Assembly: GCF_000447205.1 (NCBI RefSeq) | Contig: NZ_AUWY01000071.1 | Location: 1 to 64,000, forward strand | Direction: 5' to 3' | Length of the DNA: 64,000 nucleotides | DNA from: Sphingobium ummariense RL-3 | Lineage (GTDB): Bacteria; Pseudomonadota; Alphaproteobacteria; Sphingomonadales; Sphingomonadaceae | Part shown: piece by piece, positions 32,008-40,613 of the stretch | Layout: each line of letters opens with the position of its first letter | Numbering within the stretch: position 1 is the first letter of the stretch | Made by a program: the position numbers and the translations under genes | The notes under the pieces: generated by a model | Database searches by the model: none | What the model saw: the letters and a program-made list of their open reading frames with translations, nothing else | Told to the model about the DNA's origin: nothing

Positions 32008-33304
32008 TGCTCGTCTCCTCCATCCCCACCGCGGCAAAGGGCAGGCGCAGCACCACCATCGCCCCGCCATGCGCGCCGTTGCTGGCGCTGACGCTGCCGC
32101 CCAGCTTGCGCACGACGTTCACAACCAGGAACAGGCCGAGGCCGCCGCCCTGCTTGCCCTTGCTTGACCGGTAGGGCTTGCCGAAATCGGCCAGCATTTC
32201 CTGGCTGAAGCCGCCGCCATTGTCACGCACCGCGATATTCAGCGACGCGCTGTCACGACCCACCAGCATGTCGATATAGGTGGCGCCCGCCTCGCGTGCA
32301 TTGTCGAGCAGGTTGAAGATCGCCTGCCGGATGACCGGGTCTGCTACGATGCGGGGATAGTCGTGCGGGCCGAAATCGCAGCGCAGCGGATTGCCGGGAT
32401 TGGCGGCCCGCCAGTCGCGCGCGATCCCCTCGACGAAATCACGCACCCCGGTCACCGTCGGCGCCTCGCCGCGCGCCTCGCCCGAGGAAAGCAGGATGCC
32501 GGTGACGATCGCCTTACAGCGCTGGACGGCTGCCTGCATCTCGCCGACCTCTTCGACCAGCGCCGGATGGCCGGTGATCTCGGGCATGTGTCGCCAGTCG
32601 CCGAGCACGACGGCGATCTGCGACAGGGGCGTCCCCAGTTCGTGCGCCGCGCCTGACGCCAGCAGCCCCATGCGGACGATATGCTCCTCCTCTGCCGCAC
32701 GCTGGCGCAGTTCGGCCAGATAGGCTTCGCGCGCCTGGAGATTGCGCGTCACCCGGCCCATGAACAGCACCAGCAGCACCGCGATCATGGTGAGGCAGAT
32801 CCAGGTGCCGATGATGTGCAGGTCGAACAGATGCCCTTCCAGTGCCTCGCTGAGGTCAAGAGGTCGGTAGAAGAAGGAGAGCAGCCCGGCACAGGTCCCC
32901 GACAGCAAGACGATGCCCCAAACAGCCCATTGGCCTAGCAGGAGCGCACCGAGCCCTACCTGCAGCAGGTAGAGCGAGAGGAACGGATTGGTAGCTCCGC
33001 CGCTGAGGTACAGCAGCGCGGTCAGCGTCAGCACGTCGAAAAGCAGCGACAGGAATGTTTCCTGGTGGGCGACGTCGGTGCGGCGGCGCAGGACGGCGAA
33101 GCTCGCGATGTTCACGGCCGCTGCCACGCCCGCCACCACCAGCATCGGCGCAATGGGCAGGCGGATGTCCATGACGAAATGCGCGAACAGGATGGTCGCG
33201 ACCTGGCCGGCGATTGCGATCCAGCGAAGCTGGACGAGCAGCGCCATGTTCTTGCGCCCGGCGGCGTCCGCCGGCCACTGGCTCGGCAACCAGCGGCGCT
33301 TCAT
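31997..33304 (-). CDS. regB: Redox sensor histidine kinase, RegB/PrrB/ActS type
   Basis: A 435-residue membrane kinase. Five to six membrane helices include the conserved quinone-site motif GGATNPFLSLYLLQ. The kinase domain has the phospho-accepting histidine in GAAHELGTPLSQI, then N-box NLLDNAREAGATY and glycine-rich GGGLGLFLVVNVV. RegB senses the ubiquinone pool and phosphorylates RegA. Its start at 33304 overlaps the surf1 stop (ATGA), and its stop overlaps regA. Confidence 0.93.
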   Translation of the reverse strand: MKRRWLPSQWPADAAGRKNMALLVQLRWIAIAGQVATILFAHFVMDIRLPIAPMLVVAGVAAAVNIASFAVLRRRTDVAHQETFLSLLFDVLTLTALLYLSGGATNPFLSLYLLQVGLGALLLGQWAVWGIVLLSGTCAGLLSFFYRPLDLSEALEGHLFDLHIIGTWICLTMIAVLLVLFMGRVTRNLQAREAYLAELRQRAAEEEHIVRMGLLASGAAHELGTPLSQIAVVLGDWRHMPEITGHPALVEEVGEMQAAVQRCKAIVTGILLSSGEARGEAPTVTGVRDFVEGIARDWRAANPGNPLRCDFGPHDYPRIVADPVIRQAIFNLLDNAREAGATYIDMLVGRDSASLNIAVRDNGGGFSQEMLADFGKPYRSSKGKQGGGLGLFLVVNVVRKLGGSVSASNGAHGGAMVVLRLPFAAVGMEETSNGE

Positions 33305-34002
33305 TTCCGTGCGCCCTTCCACTCCTGATGCATCACGAAGATGTAGGCGCACATCGTCATCGCCGCCAGCGTGAACCAGGTAATCGCATAAGCGAAGTGA
33401 TTGTTCGGAAAGCGAAGCACGGTAAGGCCGGGCACAGGATAGCTATGGGTGGCCGGGTCGCCCTCCGCGTCGACGAAATAGCCGGCGATGGGCGATAGCC
33501 GCCGGGTTCCGGCGATGGCCGCGACGTCGCGGGAATACCAGCGCCCGGCGGTGGGATCGTTGCTGCGCAGGAAGCCGCCTTTGGGTTCGCTGAGCCGTAC
33601 CAGTCCGGTCACGCGGACGGCCCCCGCTGGACGCAGATAATACTGGCGATCCTGCGCGGGCACGAAGCCGCGGTTCACCAGCAGAATGAAGCCCCGATCG
33701 GTCTCCATCGGCGTCATTACCCAATATCCCGGGCCGCGCACCGTCGATGCTTGCACCAGCGTCGCCTTGTCGTGCAGGAACCGGCCGGTGGCGACCACGC
33801 GGCGATATTCGTCCGCCTGTGTGGCGACCCGCGGCGCATCGATCGGCGCCGCGTGTACCCGCTGCGCGACCCGCGCGATCAGGTCGCGTTTCCAGGCAAG
33901 ACGGTGCACCTGCCACACGCCCAGCGCGGCGAAGCCGGTGACCAGCAGCATCGCGACCAGCGACAGGCCAGCCAGGAACCCCGCCGACCGTCGGCGGGGC
34001 AT
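33301..34002 (-). CDS. SURF1 family cytochrome oxidase assembly protein
   Basis: About 233 residues with the SURF1 layout: N-terminal membrane helix (LSLVAMLLVTGFAALGVWQV), soluble middle with GPGYWVMTP and LVNRGFVP, and a C-terminal helix after NNHFAYAITWFTLA. SURF1 proteins aid insertion of heme into haem-copper oxidases. The start may be the ATG at 34002 or a GTG at 34014 which overlaps the cyoD stop; both are plausible. It lies within the cyo operon, so its client is most likely the bo3 oxidase. Confidence 0.9.
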   Translation of the reverse strand: MPRRRSAGFLAGLSLVAMLLVTGFAALGVWQVHRLAWKRDLIARVAQRVHAAPIDAPRVATQADEYRRVVATGRFLHDKATLVQASTVRGPGYWVMTPMETDRGFILLVNRGFVPAQDRQYYLRPAGAVRVTGLVRLSEPKGGFLRSNDPTAGRWYSRDVAAIAGTRRLSPIAGYFVDAEGDPATHSYPVPGLTVLRFPNNHFAYAITWFTLAAMTMCAYIFVMHQEWKGARK

Positions 34003-34010
34003 GTCGGCTG

Positions 34011-34391
34011 TCACGGCATCTGGCTCATGTCTTGGGCGCTCATCGGCATCATATTGTGGTTCAGATGGTACATGACCCACATCGAGCCGGACAGGGTGAT
34101 CACCACCAGCACCAGCGTGAAGATCAGCGCCATCATCGTCCACCCGCCTTCGGAACGCGTGTTCATGTGCAGGAAGTAGATCATGTGCACGACGATCTGC
34201 ACGACTGCAAAGCCGAGGATCACGATCGCGGTGGTCTGTGGATTGGTGAAATAACCCGTCATGACCAGCCAGAAGGGGATGGCCGTCAGGATTACCGACA
34301 GGCCGAAACCGATCATGTAGCTGCCGAAGCTGCCATGGGCGTGGCCATCGTCATGATGGCCATGGGCGTCGTGCTGTTCGTGGGCGCTCAT
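34011..34391 (-). CDS. cyoD: Cytochrome bo3 ubiquinol oxidase subunit IV
   Basis: A 126-residue protein with a His-rich N-terminal tail (HEQHDAHGHHDDGHAHGSFG) and three membrane helices, the first being YMIGFGLSVILTAIPFWLVM. It helps assemble subunit I. The ATG at 34391 overlaps the cyoC stop (ATGA). The His-rich tail is longer than in E. coli CyoD and might bind copper or other metals (inference only). Confidence 0.93.
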   Translation of the reverse strand: MSAHEQHDAHGHHDDGHAHGSFGSYMIGFGLSVILTAIPFWLVMTGYFTNPQTTAIVILGFAVVQIVVHMIYFLHMNTRSEGGWTMMALIFTLVLVVITLSGSMWVMYHLNHNMMPMSAQDMSQMP

Positions 34392-35032
34392 CGCAGCATC
34401 CCCATCAGGTAAACGAAGGTGAAGACGCCGATCCAGACGACGTCGAGGAAGTGCCAGAATATGCTGAGGCACATCAGCCGCCGCCGATTGGCGGGGATCA
34501 GGCCCTTCATGCCCACCTGCACCATCAGCGTGACCAGCCAGACGATGCCAAAGGTGACGTGCAGACCGTGCGTACCCACCAGGGTGAAAAAGGCGGACAG
34601 GAAGCCCGACCGCATCGGGGTCGCGCCTTCATGGATCAGGTTGGAGAACTCGTAGAGCTCGATCGACAGGAAGGCGAGGCCGAACAGGCCGGCGACCGCC
34701 AGCCAGGCCTGGGTGGCGCCCGGCCGGTTCTTCTCCATCGCCAGCATGGCGAAGCCGTAGGTGATGGAGGAGAAGAGCAGCATGGCGGTGTTCAGCGCAA
34801 CCAGCGGCAGCTCGAACAGGTCCTTCGGCCCCGGTCCTGCTGCATAGCTGCCGCCCAGCACCGCATAGGTGGCGAACAGACAGGCGAAGATCAGGCAGTC
34901 GCTCATCAGGTAGAGCCAGAAGCCCAGCCCCGTGCTGGAGCCTTCCGGATGATGCGGCTCGTGCGCTAGATGGAAGAGCGGATTGCCGTCCTGGTCCAGG
35001 AAGGCGGGATCGACGGTGGATGCGCTTGCCAT
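34388..35032 (-). CDS. cyoC: Cytochrome bo3 ubiquinol oxidase subunit III
   Basis: A 214-residue membrane protein with five helices of the haem-copper subunit III type: LGFWLYLMSDCLIFACLFAT, SFLSAFFTL-like HGLHVTFGIVWL, and a C-terminal WHFLDVVWIGVFTFVYLMG. It stabilises the oxidase core. Six bases separate it from cyoB, and its stop overlaps cyoD, showing tight coupling. Confidence 0.95.
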   Translation of the reverse strand: MASASTVDPAFLDQDGNPLFHLAHEPHHPEGSSTGLGFWLYLMSDCLIFACLFATYAVLGGSYAAGPGPKDLFELPLVALNTAMLLFSSITYGFAMLAMEKNRPGATQAWLAVAGLFGLAFLSIELYEFSNLIHEGATPMRSGFLSAFFTLVGTHGLHVTFGIVWLVTLMVQVGMKGLIPANRRRLMCLSIFWHFLDVVWIGVFTFVYLMGMLR

Positions 35033-35038
35033 GATGGA

Positions 35039-37057
35039 TCAGCCCTGTGCCGCGAGCAGCCGTGTGCGCTCGCCCTCGGTGCGCTCGACAACATCCTTGG
35101 GGATGTAGAAATCGCGCTTGTAGTTGAAGGTGTGGCCGATCGCGACCGCCAGGATACCGATGAAGCTCAGTCCCGCGAGCCACCACATGTACCAGATCAT
35201 GCCGACCGAAAAGGCGACCGACAGGCCAGCGAGGATGATGCCGGTGCCCGTGTTGCTGGGCATGTGGATCGCCTCATAGCCGGTCAGCGGACGCTGATAG
35301 CCGCGCTTCTTCATGTCCGCCCAGGCGTCGCCGTCATGGATGACGGGCGTGAAGGCGAAATTATAGTCGGGCGGCGGCGAGCTGGTCGACCATTCGAGCG
35401 TGCGCCCGTTCCAGGGGTCGCCGGTCGTGTCACGCAACTGGTCGCGCTTCATGATGCTGACGCCAAACTGGATGAACATGCAGGCGATGCCGAGCGCGAT
35501 CAGCAGCACGCCGATGCCCGCGATCACGAACCAGATCTGCAGCCCGGGGTCGTCGAACACCCGCATGCGCCGGGTCACACCCATCAGGCCGAGGATGTAG
35601 AGCGGCATGAAGGCGACCCAGAAGCCGACCACCCACAGCCAGAAGCTGCGGAGACCCCAGGTCTTGTCGAGCTTGAAGCCGAAGGCCTTGGGCCACCAGT
35701 AGTTGATCGCCGCGAACAGGCCGAACAGTACGCCGCCGATGATGACATTGTGGAAATGCGCGATCAGGAACAGCGAGTTGTGCAGCACGAAGTCGGCGGG
35801 CGGCACTGCAAGCAGCACACCGGTCATTCCGCCCACGACGAAGGTCAGCATGAAGGCGACCGTCCACATCATCGGCAGCTCGAAGCGGATGCGGCCGCGA
35901 TACATGGTGAACAGCCAGTTGAACAGCTTGGCGCCGGTCGGGATCGAGATGACCATAGTCGTGATGCCAAAGAAGCTGTTGACGCTGGCGCCGGACCCCA
36001 TGGTGAAGAAGTGGTGCAGCCAGACGAGGTAGCTGAGGATCGCGATCACGACCGTCGCATAGACCATCGAGGAGTAGCCGAAGAGCCGCTTGTTCGAGAA
36101 GGTCGATGTAACCTCCGAGAAGACGCCGAACAGGGGGAGGATGAGGATGTAGACCTCCGGATGGCCCCAGATCCAGATGAGGTTGACGTACATCATCGGA
36201 TTGCCGCCCATGTCGTTCGTGAAGAAGGCGGTGCCGACATAGCGGTCGAGGCTGAGCAGGGCGAGCACCGCCGTCAGCACCGGGAAGGCGGCGACGATCA
36301 ACACGTTGGCCAGCAGAGACGTCCACACGAAGATCGGCAGCTTCATCATCGTCATGCCTGGCGCGCGCATCTTCACGATAGTCGCGATCAGGTTGACGCC
36401 GGACAGCAGCGTGCCGACACCGGCCACCTGCAGCCCCCAGATATAGTAATCGACGCCTACGCCAGGACTATAGGCTATTCCGGATAAGGGGGGGTAGGCC
36501 AGCCAGCCGGTGCGCGCGAATTCGCCCACGAACAGCGACATCATGACGATGACGGCGCCGCCCGTCGTCATCCAGAAACTGAAATTGTTGAGGAAGGGAA
36601 AGCTGACGTCGCGCGCGCCGATCTGGATCGGGACGATATAGTTCATGATCCCGGTGATCATCGGCATCGCCACGAAGAAGATCATGATGACGCCGTGCGC
36701 CGTGAACACCTGGTCGTAGTGATGGGCGGTCAGATAGCCTTCCGACCCGTTGAACGCCCAGGCCTGCTGCAGGCGCATCATGACCGCGTCGGAAAAGCCG
36801 CGCACGAACATGATGAGGCCCAGGATCATGTACATGATGCCGATGCGCTTGTGATCGACGGTGGTGAACCAGTCGCGCCACAGCCAGCCCCAGAGCCGGT
36901 ATTTCGTGACGGCCGCGACCAACGCGATGCCGCCGAGCACCACGACGGCAAAGGTGCCGATCAGAATCGGCTCGTGGATCGGGATCGCGCTCCAGTCGAG
37001 ACGGCCGAATATCAGTTTCCAGATACCGCTGTTCTCGGATGCGGGATGGGGGGACAT
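35039..37057 (-). CDS. cyoB: Cytochrome bo3 ubiquinol oxidase subunit I
   Basis: A 672-residue catalytic subunit with 14-15 membrane helices. It holds the haem and copper ligands: [16 protein letters not shown], containing the His-Tyr cross-link site, the HHFFTMG pair, and [16 protein letters not shown]. It reduces oxygen to water while pumping protons, taking electrons from ubiquinol. Length matches E. coli CyoB (663). The gap of 57 bases to cyoA is the largest inside the operon's core. Confidence 0.96.
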   Translation of the reverse strand: MSPHPASENSGIWKLIFGRLDWSAIPIHEPILIGTFAVVVLGGIALVAAVTKYRLWGWLWRDWFTTVDHKRIGIMYMILGLIMFVRGFSDAVMMRLQQAWAFNGSEGYLTAHHYDQVFTAHGVIMIFFVAMPMITGIMNYIVPIQIGARDVSFPFLNNFSFWMTTGGAVIVMMSLFVGEFARTGWLAYPPLSGIAYSPGVGVDYYIWGLQVAGVGTLLSGVNLIATIVKMRAPGMTMMKLPIFVWTSLLANVLIVAAFPVLTAVLALLSLDRYVGTAFFTNDMGGNPMMYVNLIWIWGHPEVYILILPLFGVFSEVTSTFSNKRLFGYSSMVYATVVIAILSYLVWLHHFFTMGSGASVNSFFGITTMVISIPTGAKLFNWLFTMYRGRIRFELPMMWTVAFMLTFVVGGMTGVLLAVPPADFVLHNSLFLIAHFHNVIIGGVLFGLFAAINYWWPKAFGFKLDKTWGLRSFWLWVVGFWVAFMPLYILGLMGVTRRMRVFDDPGLQIWFVIAGIGVLLIALGIACMFIQFGVSIMKRDQLRDTTGDPWNGRTLEWSTSSPPPDYNFAFTPVIHDGDAWADMKKRGYQRPLTGYEAIHMPSNTGTGIILAGLSVAFSVGMIWYMWWLAGLSFIGILAVAIGHTFNYKRDFYIPKDVVERTEGERTRLLAAQG

Positions 37058-37114
37058 GGGCGGGCCTTCAGGCGAAAGGGAAAGGGGTGGGGCGGGGGAG
37101 GGCGGACTGGCGCA

Positions 37115-38263
37115 TCACATGCCCTTGAGGCTCATATGGCCAGCATGGCCGTCGGCATCCTTCTGCCCTGGGGCTTGGTGCCCCTGTTCGGCGGGCGTGC
37201 GCTCTGCCGCCGGGGTCATTCCGGCCGGCTGCGCGATCTCGCCGCGCTTGCCGGGCGGAAGGGGATGATATCCGCCGACATCGATGGTGCCGTCATGGCG
37301 CAGCCCTTCGACGTCATGCGCCGATTCCTTGCCCGCGCCGCCTTTCATGTCGGTCATCATCACCTCGTCCATGCAGCGTTTGCCGGGCTGCGCGCACATG
37401 TTGAGCGCGGCGTGGAACAGGTGGGGCTCGACAGCGCCGAAATACATCGGCGGCACCTTCTCGCTCGGCTGTTCCAGTTTCACATAGGTCGCGCGGTCCA
37501 GCGGCGCCTTGCTAGCGCGAACCTGCGCGACCCAGCGGTCGAACCCGGCGCGGTCCGTCGCATGGAAGCGGAAGCGCATGTGGGAGAAGCCCGCGCCGGA
37601 ATAGTTGGCGGAAAAGCCCTCGAAATCGCCAGGCTTGTTGGCGACGGCGTGCAGGACCGTCTGCATCCCGGGCATGGCGTAGATTTGTCCTGCCAGCGCC
37701 GGCACGAAGAAGCTGTTCATGATCGAGCTGGAGGTGATCTTGAACTCGATCGGCTGATCGACGGGAGCCGCAAGCTCATTGACCGTCGCAATGCCGAGCT
37801 CGGGGTAAATGAACAGCCATTTCCAGTCCATGGCGACCACCTGGACCTGCAGCCGCTTTGCCGCCGGATCGACCTTACGCGTAGCGTCGAGGCGCTCGAT
37901 CGGCCGATAGGGATCGAGCAGGTGCGTGCTGGTCCAGGTGATGGCGCCCAGCGCGATGATGATCAGCAGCGGGGCAGACCAGATCAGCAGTTCAAGGCTG
38001 GTCGAATGGTCCCAGTCGGGATCATAATCCGAAGCCTGCGCCTTTTCCCGGTAACGCCAGGCGAACCACACCGTCATCGCCATCACCGGAAGGATGATGA
38101 GCAGCATCAGCACGGTGGATATAAGGATCAGATCGCGCTGTTGCAGTGCGACATCGCCGGCAGGGTTCATCAACACCCAGTTGCACCCCCCGAGAGGGAG
38201 TAGCAGGACGGGAGCGAATCGCCGCAGAATGGCGGATTTGGGCCGGGTAAACGGAGCGGTCAT
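37115..38263 (-). CDS. cyoA: Cytochrome bo3 ubiquinol oxidase subunit II, lipoprotein
   Basis: A 382-residue subunit. Its signal ends with LLPLGGC, so C27 is the lipid-modified first residue. Two membrane helices follow, then a cupredoxin-like domain (VQVVAMDWKWLFIYPELGIA) lacking the CuA cysteines, as is normal for quinol oxidases. It ends with a His/Gly-rich stretch. The ATG at 38263 gives a normal lipoprotein signal; starts further upstream (38299) would give too long a leader. It is the first gene of the operon, divergent from the transporter gene. Confidence 0.95.
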   Translation of the reverse strand: MTAPFTRPKSAILRRFAPVLLLPLGGCNWVLMNPAGDVALQQRDLILISTVLMLLIILPVMAMTVWFAWRYREKAQASDYDPDWDHSTSLELLIWSAPLLIIIALGAITWTSTHLLDPYRPIERLDATRKVDPAAKRLQVQVVAMDWKWLFIYPELGIATVNELAAPVDQPIEFKITSSSIMNSFFVPALAGQIYAMPGMQTVLHAVANKPGDFEGFSANYSGAGFSHMRFRFHATDRAGFDRWVAQVRASKAPLDRATYVKLEQPSEKVPPMYFGAVEPHLFHAALNMCAQPGKRCMDEVMMTDMKGGAGKESAHDVEGLRHDGTIDVGGYHPLPPGKRGEIAQPAGMTPAAERTPAEQGHQAPGQKDADGHAGHMSLKGM

Positions 38264-38373
38264 GTCGCCCGCATAGGGAGATGGGTAGCGCATCGACATT
38301 GGACCTTTTGTCCTATCCCCTCGCAACTGCAAAATGGGGCATTGCCGTTTCGACCACTGGAACGATTCGCTAT

Positions 38374-38390
38374 GCTGCAACATGTGCAGC
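38374..38390. promoter_or_regulatory. Inverted repeat between cyoA and the transporter gene
   Basis: GCTGCA-ACATG-TGCAGC is a perfect inverted repeat with a five-base spacer, within the 166-base gap between two divergent genes. A regulator binding here could control either; no bound protein can be named from sequence. Confidence 0.35.
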
Positions 38391-38429
38391 GATGAGTCGT
38401 TCCCACTCAATCAACGCCAGGAATAGCCG

Positions 38430-39761
38430 ATGACGTCCGCGACCACCACGCCCCATTCCACAGCGATGGAACGCGACGCTCGCGTGATCAATGCCCGCGA
38501 AAAGAAGATCGCGCCGGGCGAGATCGCGATCGGCGTCATCATCGGCCGCACCTCCGAATTCTTCGACTTCTTTGTCTATGCGATCGCATCCTGCATCGTC
38601 TTTCCGGCGCACGTCTTTCCCTATCTGACCCCGCTTGCCGGCACGCTCTGGTCGTTTGCGATCTTCGCGCTGGCCTTCATGACACGCCCCATCGGCTCCT
38701 TCCTCTTCATGGCGATCGACCGCGCCTATGGCCGCGGTGTAAAGCTCACCATTGCGCTGTTCCTGCTGGGCGGATCGACCGCGGCGATCGCATTTCTGCC
38801 GGGCTATGACACTATCGGACACTGGTCGGCCGTGCTGCTGGCGCTGTTCCGCGGGGGACAGGGCGTGGCGCTGGGCGGGACGTGGGACGGCCTCGCCTCC
38901 CTGCTTTCATTGAACGCGCCGCGTAACAAGCGCGGCTGGTATGCGATGATGCCGCAGCTGGGTGCGCCGATCGCGCTGCTGGTGGCGAGCGGCCTCTTCT
39001 CCTTCTTCCTCTCCACTCTGTCGCGCGCGGATTTCCTCGACTGGGGTTGGCGCTATCCCTTCTTCGTCGCCTTCGCGATCAACGTGGTGGCACTGTTCGC
39101 CCGCCTGCGCATCGTGGTGACGCACGAGTTCGAGCGACTGTTTCATGCCCGCGAGCTCCAGCCCTCTCCGGTCATGGAGACCATCCGCAGCGACGGCCGG
39201 AACATCGTGATCGGCGCCTTCGCTCCGCTCGCCAGCTTCGCGCTGTTCCATATGGTGACGGTATTCCCGCTTTCCTGGATTGCGCTTTACACCCGCCAGC
39301 CGCTCGAACGCTTTCTCGGTATCGAGATGATCGGCGCCTGCGTCGGTATCCTCGCCGTCATCGTCTCTGGATTCGTCGCGGACCAGGTCGGCCGCCGTAC
39401 CTTGCTCGGCTGGTCGGCCGCCGGCATCGCGATCTTCTCGGTCGCTGCGCCCCTGCTGCTGAACGGTGGCGACCTGTCCGAAGTCGCCTTCATGGTGCTG
39501 GGCTTCATGCTGCTGGGCCTCAGCTTCGGCCAGTCGTCTGGCGTGGTGGCATCGAACTTCTCGACCTCGACCCGCTATACCGGATCGGCGCTGACGTCCG
39601 ATCTTGCCTGGCTGGTGGGCGCCGGCTTCGCGCCGCTTGTCGCGCTCGCGCTGTCCGTCACCTTCGGACTGGCGGCCTCCGGCGTCTATCTGCTTTCGGG
39701 CGCGATCGTGACTGCCGTGGCGCTCTTCATCAACAAAGAGCTGGCGGGCAAGGACCGCTGA
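38430..39761 (+). CDS. MFS transporter, metabolite:proton symporter (MHS) type
   Basis: A 443-residue protein with 12 membrane helices. The N-terminal helix carries GVIIGRTSEFFDFFVYAIAS, followed by FMTRPIGSFLF, and FRGGQGVALGGTW, all typical of the MHS branch that carries citrate, proline/betaine or other organic acids. The substrate cannot be told. Its stop directly abuts the stop of the convergent glycosyltransferase gene (TGA followed by TCA). It is divergent from cyoA. Confidence 0.85.
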   Translation: MTSATTTPHSTAMERDARVINAREKKIAPGEIAIGVIIGRTSEFFDFFVYAIASCIVFPAHVFPYLTPLAGTLWSFAIFALAFMTRPIGSFLFMAIDRAYGRGVKLTIALFLLGGSTAAIAFLPGYDTIGHWSAVLLALFRGGQGVALGGTWDGLASLLSLNAPRNKRGWYAMMPQLGAPIALLVASGLFSFFLSTLSRADFLDWGWRYPFFVAFAINVVALFARLRIVVTHEFERLFHARELQPSPVMETIRSDGRNIVIGAFAPLASFALFHMVTVFPLSWIALYTRQPLERFLGIEMIGACVGILAVIVSGFVADQVGRRTLLGWSAAGIAIFSVAAPLLLNGGDLSEVAFMVLGFMLLGLSFGQSSGVVASNFSTSTRYTGSALTSDLAWLVGAGFAPLVALALSVTFGLAASGVYLLSGAIVTAVALFINKELAGKDR

Positions 39762-40607
39762 TCAGGCGGCCGCGCGCATCCGTGCCAGCGCCTTGCGGTC
39801 GAACCAGCCCGTCGGCAGCGGGCGGGGGCGAAAGCGCGGCAGCCATTCGCCGTATAGGGCGCCCAGCCTCGGCGGCAGCCCGTCCGGCCCCTCCCGCGCC
39901 ATGATGTCGGATATGATGCGGTTCTGGTAGAAGCGCACCGAATAGTTGATCATCCGCTTATACTGCATCCGCCATGTGGACGGCTGGGTCAGTCGGACAG
40001 GCTCGCAGGCGAAACCGGCAGCCTCGCAGGCGGCGACCCGCTCCATCACCCAGCCATGGTCGGTCTGCAGGTCGGTATGCGCCCAGGCCGCCACCAGCCC
40101 GTCGTCGCCGATCAGATCATCGGGCAGGCGCAGTCCGCGCGCACGGATCATACCGACGAACCGCCCCGACAGCGCATAGAGATCGCCAAACAGCCCGCCT
40201 TCGATCTTCAGATTGCGCCGGTACAGTTCGACCTGTCGGCCGTTGACCGGCATGCCGGCAACAGCATTGGCTTGTGGACAGGTCTTCAGCGTCTCCACCA
40301 GCGCATCGATCGATCCCGCAACGATCTCCGCATCGCCATCCAGTAGGACGACGGCGTCCTCGTCCCCCGTCAACAGGGCGTGGATGAAATGATTCCAGGT
40401 GCGCGACTTGCCGCCCGCGGCGATGTCATGAACGATGACGTTCGACCGCCCGCCCGCACGTGTCCGCGCGCGGTCGGCGGTGGCATCGGTCGATCCGTTC
40501 ACCAGGATGTGAAAGATCGTCTCCGCCCGGTCGAGCGGTAAGGAAGAGAGGCACGCGCCGATCCGCCGTTCCTCCTGATGTGCGAAGATGGCGACCGCGA
40601 CTTTCAT
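39762..40607 (-). CDS. Glycosyltransferase family 2
   Basis: A 281-residue GT-A enzyme. It starts with KVAVAIFAHQEERRIGACL, has NGSTDATADRA, and the metal-binding acid motif VVLLDGDAEIV. The C-terminus ends with an amphipathic stretch (YGEWLPRFRPRPLPTGWF). It probably adds a sugar to a lipid, polysaccharide or protein; neither donor nor acceptor is evident. Six bases separate it from the Amt gene on the same strand, so they may be cotranscribed. Confidence 0.85.
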   Translation of the reverse strand: MKVAVAIFAHQEERRIGACLSSLPLDRAETIFHILVNGSTDATADRARTRAGGRSNVIVHDIAAGGKSRTWNHFIHALLTGDEDAVVLLDGDAEIVAGSIDALVETLKTCPQANAVAGMPVNGRQVELYRRNLKIEGGLFGDLYALSGRFVGMIRARGLRLPDDLIGDDGLVAAWAHTDLQTDHGWVMERVAACEAAGFACEPVRLTQPSTWRMQYKRMINYSVRFYQNRIISDIMAREGPDGLPPRLGALYGEWLPRFRPRPLPTGWFDRKALARMRAAA

Positions 40608-40613
40608 GGCGGC

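Noticed and set aside
34970-36487. A 505-codon open frame antisense to cyoB and cyoC
   Set aside because: Highly charged Glu/His/Asp composition opposite known membrane-protein genes; a shadow of hydrophobic codons.
37057-37114. The 57-base cyoA-cyoB gap as a separate promoter region
   Set aside because: No recognisable promoter boxes were found and the genes are consecutive subunits of one enzyme.
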